Shown here piece after piece: positions 54,651 through 63,998 of a stretch of DNA of 64,000 nucleotides. This DNA is from Balneola sp. (GTDB lineage: Bacteria > Bacteroidota > Rhodothermia > Balneolales > Balneolaceae): the NCBI GenBank assembly GCA_017640785.1, contig JAEPPZ010000010.1, positions 1 through 64,000 of the forward strand, written 5' to 3'. A model generated the notes under the pieces. The model searched no databases. It was not told the origin of the DNA and saw nothing but the letters and a program-made list of their open reading frames with translations. The position numbers and the translations under genes are program-made. Each line of letters begins with the position of its first letter. Within the stretch, counting starts at the first letter, position 1.

Positions 54651-54950
54651 ATGAAACAGATAATTTTTATAACAGGAATATACATCTTGTTTTTAGGGTG
54701 CGCAGAATTGGGAACTGCGCTGTCACAAGTGAATGAAGATATGGGCGCACAATGTGCTTTATATTTAGCTTCTACAGACGCGTATCACGAAGGGGAATAT
54801 CACGAAGATACATCTTTTGAGATTGATGACGCATGGGCTGATAGTCAAGCAGATTACTACGCCAGTTTACGCCGGTTTGATATATATTTTGGAACTTCTC
54901 CTGAAGGAAATAAATATAGATTTCGCGTTTATTGCGGCAGATACCACTAG
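54651..54950 (+). CDS. Hypothetical small lipoprotein
   Basis: 99 residues from ATG 54651 (MKQIIFITGIYILFLGC) with lipobox Cys17. The remaining body is rich in Asp, Tyr and Ser and has an even number of Cys. No domain recognised. Its stop codon overlaps tail-to-tail with the RND permease stop: the CTAG at 54947-54950 serves both strands. Confidence 0.7.
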   Translation: MKQIIFITGIYILFLGCAELGTALSQVNEDMGAQCALYLASTDAYHEGEYHEDTSFEIDDAWADSQADYYASLRRFDIYFGTSPEGNKYRFRVYCGRYH

Positions 54951-57900
54951 CCAGTAGCGACTTCTATTTTTTTATTCTTTTCTTTCTTAGAAAACAAAGA
55001 TCCAATCCAGTTAATAACTTGTTTAAATCCAACCGAAATGGAAGGAGTTATAAACAGAGTAAAGATCACACCAAAGGCTAATCCGCCGATCACGGTTTTA
55101 GCAAGTGGAGACCAAATTTCTGCACCGGCACCTAACTCAAGAGAAAGCGGAATCATTGAACAGATAGTGGTTATTGCTGTTAGCAAAATGGGTCGCATTC
55201 TTCTTTTACAAGCATAAATTATTCCATCAAGGAACTCTGAACCTTTATTCAAATCAAAAGCCATACCTCTTGTTTTCAAATGCATGTAATCCACAAGTAC
55301 AATTCCATTATTTACAATAATACCGACTAACATAAATAATCCGATATTTCCGGTGGTACTTAGCGGATTTCCAACTATATACAGAGAGAACAAAGCCCCA
55401 AAAAGAGCCATAGGAATACATAACCAGATCACAAAGGGGTCACGGAAGTTTTCGAAAAGGGAAGCCATGATCATGAACATCAATACTAGAGCGGCTAAAC
55501 CTGCAAACAGAAACTGCTGAGCACCTTGTTGAGCTTCCTGAGTTGCTCCGGTAAATTCATAGCGATAACCTTCAGGCATTACCACTTCATTTGTGATAAA
55601 ATTAGTAATGAGTTTACGGTATTCGTTGGCGTCATCAGTAAATTGAATGCTGACATCGAGTAAAATTTCTCTGTTTCTTTTCTGATAGGAATCCACTCCT
55701 TTAGTTTCAACAAACTCACCAACCGCGACTACAGGCACGCGTTGATCTTCATATTGGAGCACCTCAAGATCAAAGAGATCTTCTCTGGATTTGAGAGCGG
55801 TTTTAGCAGTTCGAATTTCTATTGGAATCTCACGTCCATCCGCTCTGAAATACCCGGCTTGGTTACCCAATGTCTGAGTACGCAATGCATTAGCAACCTG
55901 ACTGATACTTGAATTAAGTAAACCGACTCGGTTTCTGTCTAACACAAATTGCATTTCCGGAGTTGGATCAGTTCGTCCGTTATCGACCTGAATAATATTC
56001 GGATCATCAAGCAATTTGTCTTCTATTGATTTGGAAATTTTAAGCAATTCTTCCATTTCAGGACCAATGAGGCTTAGTCTGATGGATCCGCCTCCAGATC
56101 TGAACCCTCTTCCACCAAAGCGTAATCCTCCACCTTCCACAGAAGCCCGGATGGTTACTCCCGGAGCGGTTAACTCTTGTCGGAGAGCTGCTGCAAGTTC
56201 ACTACTGGTAATATCTCTTTCTTCAAGGGGAACAAGTTTGAGTGTAAAACTTCCTCGGTTGGTTTGCTCGGTAAACCGGCTTCTTCCAATTGAAGAAACA
56301 ACGGTTTCGATCTCCGGTTTTTGCAACAGCTGTGCTTCAAAACCCTTCATCACTTCCACTGTTTTAACCAAACGGGTTCCCTCTGTTAAGGTCACATTTA
56401 CATCTACTTCTCCCGAATCTGTTTCAGGAAATCCTTCCTTATCAATTCCCTGATAAATAAATACAGTTCCAAATAATATACCGATCAGTGCTAATCCGGG
56501 TATCCATTTATGAAGGAGTAGCCAGCTCAACACTTTACCATAGCCATTTTCCAATTTATGGATCGCTTTAAACATGAAATTTCTTTTATTGAACATCTCA
56601 GAGTCCAATACCAAAACAGATAAAACGGGTACTAAGACAATGGAACAAATAAAGGAGATTGCGATCGCAAAGCTTATAGTAAGCGCAAATTCTTTAAAGA
56701 AAATTCCCTGAATTCCGCTGATCAGTGTGATAGGGATAAATACTCCAAGAGTTGTAAGGGTAGAACCCAGAAGAGGACCTACCACTTCATTAGTACCTGT
56801 AAGAGCAGCATCAAATTTACTTAATCCATCTTCTAACTTTCTGGCAACACTTTCTGCTACTACGATGGCATTATCAACTAATAGTCCGATCGCGAGAGCT
56901 AATGCAGAAATGGTAAAAATATTCAGAGTAAGATCGGCTGCATACATAGTTGCAAAACTGGCAGCGATAGAAACAGGAATGGAAGTGGCTACAACTAAAG
57001 AAATTCTCCACCCGCCCATAAATATCAGGATCACAAAAATAACCACTACAAGTGCTATTACTGAAGATTGAGAAAGATTATTGATAGAGTCCTCAATAGA
57101 CTGGCCTTCGTCAGAAAGTATTCTGAGTTCCACGCCGGGGGGAAGAATTTCATTGATCCCGGGAACAGCTTCTTCAACAGCTTTTACTACATCAAGGGTG
57201 TTGGCGTCAGAGTTTTTTTGTATCTCAATAGAAACACTGTTATTTCCGTTTACATTTACCAAACTGGTAACTTCTGTAAAACCATCAGAAACATCCGCTA
57301 CGTCTTCAACTCTGATCGGAATGCCATTATCTGAAACTTTTATAATGGTTTTTTTTATTTGTTCAACATCTTCGTATAACGACTGAGCTCGTACACTGTA
57401 GCTGATATTCTGGGTTACAACATTTCCAATCGGCAGCTGTACGTTATTTGAACTTATTGCACTTTCCAGATCCTGAGGTACAATATTGTGTTGAGCCAGG
57501 CTCATTGGTGATACATCTACATAAATTCTTCTTTCGAGTCCGCCACGTGTGTCTGCTGAAGCCAAACCTACAATTCGTTCCAGTCTTGGTTCCACAAGTT
57601 CTATTGCTAGTTCACGTAACTCATCCAATCCTCTTAAGCCAGAGTTAATGCTTAATTGCATGATTGGTCTGCTTTCCGGATCAAACTGAAAGATAGCAGG
57701 TGCCCGAGCCTGAGCAGGTAGATCAGCTCGAATCTGATCGATAGCTTTTTGGACTTTTAGTTCCGTTTTTCGGATGTCAGTTCCTTCAAAAAGTCGTAAA
57801 ATTACAAATGCACTTCCACGACTTACACGGGCTTCCAACGATTCAATTCCTTCGATGGCAGAAACGGCTCCTTCAATCGGAGTTACTATAAGTCGGTCGA

Positions 57901-58084
57901 TGTCTTCCGGAGCTACATTCTGGTATCCTGACGAGATCGCCAAAACCGGAATATTAAGAGAAGGGAAAAGGGTAACTCTTAAATTCGTAAGTGAAAAAAC
58001 ACCAAATCCTACTACGATCAGTGTACACATGATCACAGTGATTGGTCGGTTTAAAATACCACCGGTAAGATTGAACTTTTTCAT
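54947..58084 (-). CDS. RND-family efflux permease (second of a tandem pair)
   Basis: 1045 residues with the 12-segment RND layout and two large periplasmic loops. The proton-relay region in TM4 reads LLVDNAIVVAESV: the first Asp is kept, the second is Asn. The C-terminal half repeats the fold (IIVNNGIVLVDYMHL). It belongs to the HAE1-like group that pumps drugs, bile or hydrophobic compounds. Its ATG overlaps the stop of the first permease gene (ATGA), as in heteromeric pairs such as MdtB-MdtC. Confidence 0.95.
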   Translation of the reverse strand: MKKFNLTGGILNRPITVIMCTLIVVGFGVFSLTNLRVTLFPSLNIPVLAISSGYQNVAPEDIDRLIVTPIEGAVSAIEGIESLEARVSRGSAFVILRLFEGTDIRKTELKVQKAIDQIRADLPAQARAPAIFQFDPESRPIMQLSINSGLRGLDELRELAIELVEPRLERIVGLASADTRGGLERRIYVDVSPMSLAQHNIVPQDLESAISSNNVQLPIGNVVTQNISYSVRAQSLYEDVEQIKKTIIKVSDNGIPIRVEDVADVSDGFTEVTSLVNVNGNNSVSIEIQKNSDANTLDVVKAVEEAVPGINEILPPGVELRILSDEGQSIEDSINNLSQSSVIALVVVIFVILIFMGGWRISLVVATSIPVSIAASFATMYAADLTLNIFTISALALAIGLLVDNAIVVAESVARKLEDGLSKFDAALTGTNEVVGPLLGSTLTTLGVFIPITLISGIQGIFFKEFALTISFAIAISFICSIVLVPVLSVLVLDSEMFNKRNFMFKAIHKLENGYGKVLSWLLLHKWIPGLALIGILFGTVFIYQGIDKEGFPETDSGEVDVNVTLTEGTRLVKTVEVMKGFEAQLLQKPEIETVVSSIGRSRFTEQTNRGSFTLKLVPLEERDITSSELAAALRQELTAPGVTIRASVEGGGLRFGGRGFRSGGGSIRLSLIGPEMEELLKISKSIEDKLLDDPNIIQVDNGRTDPTPEMQFVLDRNRVGLLNSSISQVANALRTQTLGNQAGYFRADGREIPIEIRTAKTALKSREDLFDLEVLQYEDQRVPVVAVGEFVETKGVDSYQKRNREILLDVSIQFTDDANEYRKLITNFITNEVVMPEGYRYEFTGATQEAQQGAQQFLFAGLAALVLMFMIMASLFENFRDPFVIWLCIPMALFGALFSLYIVGNPLSTTGNIGLFMLVGIIVNNGIVLVDYMHLKTRGMAFDLNKGSEFLDGIIYACKRRMRPILLTAITTICSMIPLSLELGAGAEIWSPLAKTVIGGLAFGVIFTLFITPSISVGFKQVINWIGSLFSKKEKNKKIEVATG

Positions 58085-61000
58085 GATAGGACCTCATTTT
58101 TTTCCAAAAGCGGATCAGTTTTATGAACAGCATCAAATCCAAGGTTGTCAACACCTCTGTTAATCAGATTATAAACGCTGGGTACAACAAAAAGCATTAA
58201 AATGGTTGACATGGTTAAACCACCGATCACTGTTCTGGCCATTGGGCTCCAAGTTTCAGAACCGGATCCTAATTCCAGAGCAAGTGGAACCATGGATAAA
58301 ATGGTAGTGAGAGCAGTCATCAATATCGGGCGAAGACGACGTGTAGCACCCTTAACAATAGCTTCATGACGATCAATGCCTCTGGCTTGTAAAATTTTGA
58401 TGTAATCGATCATTACAATTCCATTATTTACAACAATTCCCGAAAGCAAGATGAGTCCTACCATGGAAGTTACACTGATCGCCGTTCCGGTAATTCCAAG
58501 AATGATCAAAACACCTGACAGCGCTAAAGGAATAGTAAAAATGATTATAAATGGCTCAATCAGGCTTTCAAACTGAGAAGCCATAACCATGTAAGTCAGG
58601 ATTCCGGCTATAGCAAAAGCGATAAGCAAGAAATTAAATGACTCGGCTTGTTCTTCTGCTGAACCTGCTAATGCATAACGATATCCATCAGGCCATTCAA
58701 CTTCATCAAGAATTTCACGGGCTTCAGCGCTGGCTGTTTTAAGATCCACACCATCCAACTCAGTTAAGATCTCCACCACTCTTTCTTGATTGATTCGAGT
58801 CACATTTGTTGGGCCGGTATAACGTTCTATTCTGGCAAGGGATCTGAGTGGTAACCATTCACCAGCCGGAGTTTGAATTTGTATGTTTTCCAGATCTGTA
58901 GAGGCAGCTTTTTGTTTGGGATCCAATTCTACCTTTACTTCAAATTCCACACCCTGATCTACAAAACTTGTTGCAATATTTCCCTGAACAGCATCACTTA
59001 AAGCAGTGGCAACCTGATTAGTATTCATCCCAACCAGGGCAATACGCTCTCTGTCTAGTACCAACCGAAGTTCAGGTCGGCCCTGATCGGCAGTACTGTA
59101 AGCACTTACTACGCCATCGATTTGGGTGATCTTTTCTTTTACACCATCCGATAAATTCTTCTTTACCTCAGCATCAAATCCAAATATCTGAACAATAAGC
59201 CCATTTTCGCCATCAGGACTTAACGGATCCTGAATAGTTTCCTGAATACTGACACCCGGTACGATCTCCAGTTTTTTGAGCAGATCACTCACTACTTCAA
59301 ACTGTGTACGACTTCGTTCATCTTTTGGAACCAATTCAACACGAACGGCACCTGTGAATCCGCCGGGATTATCGGCTCCCTCAATTCCATCTTTGTCTCC
59401 ATAATCTGAAACTATGATCCTGGCTTCTGGTACTTCCTTCATGATAATACTTTCTACCTGACCGATAGAACGCTCCAACTCAAGCAAACTAACGCCTGCT
59501 TCTCTCGTTACTTCCAGATTAAATGCGTTTTCATCAACTCGTGGGAAAAACTCACCACCAAGCATATTAAAGATCGGCAGGGTAGCAACAAAAAATACAA
59601 TTGCAACCAGCACAACAAGTCCGCTTTTGTGAAGAGCTTTGTCAAGTTTTTCGGAATACCATTCTTCGAGTTTATTCAGAAGATCACTGAAGAAATTGGC
59701 GACTTTATTTGTTGCTTCAATAGATAATTCCCCATCCTTATAGAATTGAGAAGTCATCATTGGAATTAGTGTAAGAGCCACCAATGAAGAAACCGATAGT
59801 GAAAAGGAAATAGTTAATGCCAGATCTCTGAAAAGAAATCCTGCGATACCGGGCACAAATAAGATTGGCAGAAATACAACCAAGGTGGTCAAGGTTGATA
59901 TCACCACAGGCACGGCTACTTCTTTAGCACCCATGATAGCAGCGTCTTTACGTCCTTTGCCTTCTTCACGGAATCTAAAAATGTTTTCAAGTACTACTAC
60001 GGCATCATCCACTACCAATCCAACTGCAAGGGTTAAACCCGAAAGTGAAATGATATTCAAACTCAGATCAGCAAAGTCCATCACAGCAAATGTTGTAACA
60101 ATAGATACAGGAATGGAGATCGCAATTATAAGAGCAGACCGACCACTTCTAAGAAAAGCCAGCAGAATAAGAACTACCAGAATTATAGCTTGAACGCCGG
60201 TTAATAATAGATTCTCAATAGACTGCTTAATGAATTCTGCTTTGTTTGTGAGAACTTCAACTTGTACATCTGCAGGTAGGCTTTTTTTGATCTCTTCCAG
60301 GTTTTCAATCACTGCTTCTGCTGCTACTACTACATTTGCATCACTCTGACGATATACATTGATAATGACACCATCTTCTCCATCCACACGCACATTTCCT
60401 ATTGGTTGTGCGATGCCATCTTCAACTTCTGCTACGTCTCTCAAAAAGAGTGACTGTCCATTTCTGGTGGCTACTACTGTATTTTTGATTTGCTCAACGC
60501 TTTTCAATTCCCCCATTGTGCGGAGCGAGTAAACCGTATTACCTTCTGTAAGCTGACCTGCAGGTACCTGAATGTTTTCAGCACTTAGTCTGGATGAAAT
60601 TTGTGCAATCGTAAGGTTATACAACCGCATTTTTTCATTATCTATAACTACATTGATCTGTCTTTCAAGTCCACCTGAAGTTTCTGCTGAAGCAATGCCA
60701 TTTACTCTTTCTATGCGTTGTTCCAGGATTTGTGTAGCATAAGTTCTAAGGTCGCGAGAACTTCGCGCTTCAGAAGTCAACGCCAATACAATGATAGGTT
60801 CCTGATTGGGATCATAACTGAATACCAACGGAGTTTCTGCGTCTCTTGGGATAGATCTTTCAATTGAACCTAACTGTTTACGAACATCATTTTCAGCTTC
60901 ATAAAGATCGGTTCCCCAATTAAAGTTCAATTTTACTACAGAAGCACCTTGGCTGGAAAGAGAACGAACTCTTTTAATACCGCTGATACTTCCCACATTT

Positions 61001-61209
61001 TCTTCAATCGGTCTAGTGATCAATGTCTCCATATCTTCCGGAGCCACACCTTCATAACCTGTAAAAATAGTTATGGTTGGGAAGCTTACATCTGGATAAA
61101 GGTTCAAACGAAGTTGAAGTACACCAAATATCCCAAACCCAATTAAGATCAGGCTTGTCATTAAAAAGGTAATAGGCCTGTCTACAGCCAGTTTTGAAAG
61201 TCCGCCCAT
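58081..61209 (-). CDS. RND-family efflux permease (first of a tandem pair)
   Basis: 1042 residues, same architecture. The TM4 motif is LVVDDAVVVLENI with both Asp residues, the normal proton relay. Begins MGGLSKLAVDRPITFLMTSL. The adaptor gene ends 2 bases before it. The two permeases are related but not identical, consistent with a hetero-trimeric or alternative-subunit pump. No TolC-type gene is in the window. Confidence 0.95.
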   Translation of the reverse strand: MGGLSKLAVDRPITFLMTSLILIGFGIFGVLQLRLNLYPDVSFPTITIFTGYEGVAPEDMETLITRPIEENVGSISGIKRVRSLSSQGASVVKLNFNWGTDLYEAENDVRKQLGSIERSIPRDAETPLVFSYDPNQEPIIVLALTSEARSSRDLRTYATQILEQRIERVNGIASAETSGGLERQINVVIDNEKMRLYNLTIAQISSRLSAENIQVPAGQLTEGNTVYSLRTMGELKSVEQIKNTVVATRNGQSLFLRDVAEVEDGIAQPIGNVRVDGEDGVIINVYRQSDANVVVAAEAVIENLEEIKKSLPADVQVEVLTNKAEFIKQSIENLLLTGVQAIILVVLILLAFLRSGRSALIIAISIPVSIVTTFAVMDFADLSLNIISLSGLTLAVGLVVDDAVVVLENIFRFREEGKGRKDAAIMGAKEVAVPVVISTLTTLVVFLPILFVPGIAGFLFRDLALTISFSLSVSSLVALTLIPMMTSQFYKDGELSIEATNKVANFFSDLLNKLEEWYSEKLDKALHKSGLVVLVAIVFFVATLPIFNMLGGEFFPRVDENAFNLEVTREAGVSLLELERSIGQVESIIMKEVPEARIIVSDYGDKDGIEGADNPGGFTGAVRVELVPKDERSRTQFEVVSDLLKKLEIVPGVSIQETIQDPLSPDGENGLIVQIFGFDAEVKKNLSDGVKEKITQIDGVVSAYSTADQGRPELRLVLDRERIALVGMNTNQVATALSDAVQGNIATSFVDQGVEFEVKVELDPKQKAASTDLENIQIQTPAGEWLPLRSLARIERYTGPTNVTRINQERVVEILTELDGVDLKTASAEAREILDEVEWPDGYRYALAGSAEEQAESFNFLLIAFAIAGILTYMVMASQFESLIEPFIIIFTIPLALSGVLIILGITGTAISVTSMVGLILLSGIVVNNGIVMIDYIKILQARGIDRHEAIVKGATRRLRPILMTALTTILSMVPLALELGSGSETWSPMARTVIGGLTMSTILMLFVVPSVYNLINRGVDNLGFDAVHKTDPLLEKNEVLS

Positions 61210-61211
61210 TT

Positions 61212-62606
61212 TTAATTCCCTGAAGCGTTAGCAGTTCTTAGGCTATCCATGTAAGCGCGTCTGTCTTCCTGGCTCATATTTTGTAGTCTCTGTCTCATTT
61301 TTGCTTGGTCTTCTTCGCTCATATTTTGGAAGGGATTTCCGCCTTGTCCGGGCCTGCCGCCACCTTGTCGAGCTTGTCTGTTTTGACCATTACGAGCTTG
61401 ATTGTCACCAGCCACTTGTTGCTGCTGGGGAGATTGAAAGTCAGAACCGGATGCTACTCTTATAGATCCGCGATCCTGAAGACTTTGCTGGCCTGTTATA
61501 ATGATTTTATCACCGGGATTTAACCCTGAAAGCACCTCAATTCTGTCTCCTTGCTCAATTCCTAATTCTAAAGTTCTGAGTCGAGCAACAGAATCACCTT
61601 GAGATACAAAAACAGAATAGGTTCGTTGAAGTTGAATAGTATTTGATTCAGGCTCTACAATAGTTTCAACTTTTTCAACCATCGCGCTTCTTGGAATTAC
61701 AATAGCCCGATCTTTGGTCACGATACTGATTACATTTTCAGTGAGTACTCCGGGATAGATATTCGGTCCAATTTCTGTAAGTGTGATCACCACTTCGCCG
61801 AGACCGGTGGTAGCATCAAGCTGCGGGCTTTTACGGGAAACGACTCCGTTAGCTGATGTCTCTCTTTCGTTCGATACTCTGAGATTAACTTCCTGACCTA
61901 TCTTAACAGCTTTCCAATCCTGAACAGGAAGGTATATTCGTGTTTCATACCCAACAAGATTAGCAACCTCAAAAAGGGTTTGTCCGGCACTTGCGATATC
62001 TCCTTCGGCACCGGTTCTGGAAATTACAACTCCACGTACAGGAGAACGAACTTCCGTGTTATTGAAATTTTCCTGAGCTTGTGTAACTGAAGCTACAGCT
62101 GTTTGATACTGAGAAACACTGTTGCGATAGGTCGCAAAAGCGTTATCAAATTCAGCCTGACTTATTGCATTAGACTCAAGTAATCTTTGTTGACGTGCAA
62201 ACTGAGTGCTGTCGCGTTCAATGGCTACTTTGCTTTGCTCCAATTGTGCTTTTGCTTGCTGAAGCTGATCTTTGAAAGTAGCGTCATATATTTTGGCAAG
62301 TATCTGACCCTGACGAACTGTATCACCTAAGTCAGCATAAAGTTTAACAATACGGTTACTTACTTGAGGATTGATAGCAACTACATCCTGAGCTTTTATT
62401 GTACCAAAAGATTTGACTTGTTCTGAAATAGTTTGACGAGTTACCGGTTCTGTTTCTACACTGGTTACCCGGTCTCCGCCAAATCCGCCGCCACCCCAAC
62501 CATTAAATTGTGCGTTTTGTGCCGGATTGGAATCTTCGGCGTCACTACCGCATCCGATTAGTGTTAGTGATAAAAGTAAAACTGCAGATAAAGTAAGTTT
62601 GGTCAC
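61212..62606 (-). CDS. RND periplasmic adaptor (membrane fusion protein), lipoprotein
   Basis: 464 residues; start GTG at 62606 (MTKLTLSAVLLLSLTLIGC, lipobox Cys19). Lipoyl-like half-motifs, an alpha-helical hairpin (about 120-190, QLQQAKAQLEQSKVAIERDS) and beta-barrel follow. The C-terminal 75 residues are a Gln/Gly/Arg-rich low-complexity stretch ending in a helical repeat (MSEEDQAKMRQRLQNMSQED), an extra tail not needed for the core. It leads the operon with the two permeases. Confidence 0.93.
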   Translation of the reverse strand: MTKLTLSAVLLLSLTLIGCGSDAEDSNPAQNAQFNGWGGGGFGGDRVTSVETEPVTRQTISEQVKSFGTIKAQDVVAINPQVSNRIVKLYADLGDTVRQGQILAKIYDATFKDQLQQAKAQLEQSKVAIERDSTQFARQQRLLESNAISQAEFDNAFATYRNSVSQYQTAVASVTQAQENFNNTEVRSPVRGVVISRTGAEGDIASAGQTLFEVANLVGYETRIYLPVQDWKAVKIGQEVNLRVSNERETSANGVVSRKSPQLDATTGLGEVVITLTEIGPNIYPGVLTENVISIVTKDRAIVIPRSAMVEKVETIVEPESNTIQLQRTYSVFVSQGDSVARLRTLELGIEQGDRIEVLSGLNPGDKIIITGQQSLQDRGSIRVASGSDFQSPQQQQVAGDNQARNGQNRQARQGGGRPGQGGNPFQNMSEEDQAKMRQRLQNMSQEDRRAYMDSLRTANASGN

Positions 62607-62670
62607 GTCCGTAAAAGTTATTTTAATTTGTGGATTTATAGACAGTAAAGTTCGCTATTTAGTTCATGGC

Positions 62671-62719
62671 TTACATAGCGGCTATGTAAAAAGAAGCAAC
62701 ATAAATATGGTTTTACATA
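62671..62719. promoter_or_regulatory. Palindromic operator candidate upstream of the RND operon
   Basis: TTACATAGC-g-GCTATGTAA (62671-62689) is a 9-bp inverted repeat with a one-base centre. A third half-site TTTTACATA lies at 62711-62719, the exact complement of TATGTAAAA at 62683-62691. It sits 65-113 bases upstream of the adaptor start and 65-113 bases upstream of the tal start at 62784, so it could regulate either. It is TetR/MarR-like in size; the regulator is unknown. Confidence 0.5.
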
Positions 62720-62783
62720 ATGATTAGGATGCTTCGATTTCGTATGTTTAGGCGACAAAACTTCAACAAACTCTCACTACCGA

Positions 62784-63443
62784 ATGAAATTTTTTATAGA
62801 CACAGCAAATCTCGAAGAAATCCAGGAAGCTAACGACCTTGGAGTACTGGATGGGGTAACTACAAATCCAAGTTTATGTGCTAAAATCGGGGTGCGTGAT
62901 TTCGAAGGCCATATCAAAAAGATCTGTGATATTGTTGAAGGAGATGTTTCTGCGGAAGTGGTTTCAACTACTTACAATGAAATGATCGAAGAGGGAAGAA
63001 AGATCGCAAAGATCGCGGATAACGTAGTAGTAAAGATTCCTTTGATCAAAGATGGAATTAAAGCTATCAAGACGTTTTCTGAGGAAGGAATTAAAACAAA
63101 CTGTACACTTTGCTTTTCTCCAACTCAGGCGTTGATCGCTGCAAAAGCAGGAGCAACTTATATATCTCCTTTCATGGGAAGACTGGATGATATTTCAAGT
63201 GATGGCATGAAGTTGATAGAAGACATCGTGCAGATCTACATGAATTACGGATTTGAAACGGAGGTGTTGGCCGCGAGTATTCGTCACCCAATGCATGTTG
63301 TGGAATGTGCCAAAGTTGGAGCTGATGTAGGAACCATGCCATTGAATGTAATTATGGGAATGTTGAAGCATCCGTTAACAGATTCAGGACTTGCGAGATT
63401 CCTAAAAGATTGGGAAGATTTACAGGCTAGTTTGAAGGCGTAG
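62784..63443 (+). CDS. Transaldolase / fructose-6-phosphate aldolase family protein (TalC type)
   Basis: 219 residues of the short TIM-barrel subfamily. [34 protein letters not shown] and the Schiff-base lysine in VVVKIPLIK are present. Short members act as transaldolase in the pentose-phosphate pathway or as fructose-6-phosphate aldolase; the residue differences that separate them cannot be judged safely by eye. Divergent from the RND operon. Confidence 0.92.
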   Translation: MKFFIDTANLEEIQEANDLGVLDGVTTNPSLCAKIGVRDFEGHIKKICDIVEGDVSAEVVSTTYNEMIEEGRKIAKIADNVVVKIPLIKDGIKAIKTFSEEGIKTNCTLCFSPTQALIAAKAGATYISPFMGRLDDISSDGMKLIEDIVQIYMNYGFETEVLAASIRHPMHVVECAKVGADVGTMPLNVIMGMLKHPLTDSGLARFLKDWEDLQASLKA

Positions 63444-63507
63444 AAGAAGGTGTAGAAGAAGGTGTTAGAGTGTTCAGGTGTTATAGATTGGCATAATCTA
63501 TAACACC
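63441..63507. repeat. 12-base tandem repeat and 13-bp hairpin after tal
   Basis: TAGAAGAAGGTG is repeated twice (63441-63464), its first copy containing the tal stop TAG. Then GGTGTTATAGATT (63477-63489) and its complement (63495-63507) form a perfect 13-bp hairpin with loop GGCAT. No T-run follows, so it is not a classical terminator, though it is well placed between two convergent genes. Confidence 0.7.
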
Positions 63508-63508
63508 A

Positions 63509-63998
63509 TCGCACCATAACACTATTGTTTATTGAAATGTTTTATAAGCCCTAACACTAATCTTTGGCAAGAAGTCGCCTGTTCTCTTAACACTTCAGCC
63601 TCTTCTTTAGAAATGTAAGCCAAATCCTCAGCAACATAGAGCAAACTTTTAACTTCAGCCGCAGAACTCTGAGAAAAATCGAAAAACCTGACCGATTCTT
63701 TTCTGTGATATCTTGAAAAACCTTCAGAAATATTTGTCATTACAGACACGGAAGCTCGTTGGATTTGATCTCGTAATCCAAAGTCTTTAGAAAAAGGTGG
63801 TTTTTGAGTAGTCGAATATATTTTTTTAACTAAAATTCTGGACTCTTTCCAACAAGTAAGCTCTTCAAAAGCAGTAATTTTAGGCATTAGTTTCTTTATT
63901 AATTTCCTTTCTCTATAATCAGACAGTTTCAAACCCAATTCCTTACAGAATTTCTAAAATTACTTTCGGACAACTACCATAACGCTGTCGCACCATAA
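63509..63998. mobile_element. Direct-repeat-flanked four-helix-bundle gene unit
   Basis: TCGCACCATAA occurs exactly at 63509-63519 and 63988-63998, and ACCATAACrCT at 63513-63523 and 63976-63986. The only gene between is the four-helix-bundle protein, so the arrangement looks like an inserted unit with short direct repeats, but the right edge is cut off near the window end and no transposase is seen. Confidence 0.4.
63522..63887 (-). CDS. Four-helix-bundle (23S rRNA intervening-sequence-like) protein
   Basis: 121 residues from ATG 63887 (MPKITAFEELTCWKESRIL); a longer form with a TTG start at 63938 is possible. The family motif is clear: LRDQIQRASVSVMTNISEGFSR then the acidic/aromatic helix VRFFDFSQSSAAEVKSLLYVAEDL. 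Such genes are found within 23S rRNA intervening sequences and also as free-standing chromosomal copies. Function unknown, possibly RNA binding. It is flanked by short direct repeats. Confidence 0.95.
   Translation of the reverse strand: MPKITAFEELTCWKESRILVKKIYSTTQKPPFSKDFGLRDQIQRASVSVMTNISEGFSRYHRKESVRFFDFSQSSAAEVKSLLYVAEDLAYISKEEAEVLREQATSCQRLVLGLIKHFNKQ

Noticed and set aside
56016-57386. Several plus-strand open frames opposite the RND permease genes
   Set aside because: They are serine/threonine-rich antisense shadows of conserved permease sequence without any domain of their own.
63477-63507. Rho-independent terminator for tal
   Set aside because: The 13-bp hairpin is perfect but no T-run follows on either strand, so it is listed as a repeat only.
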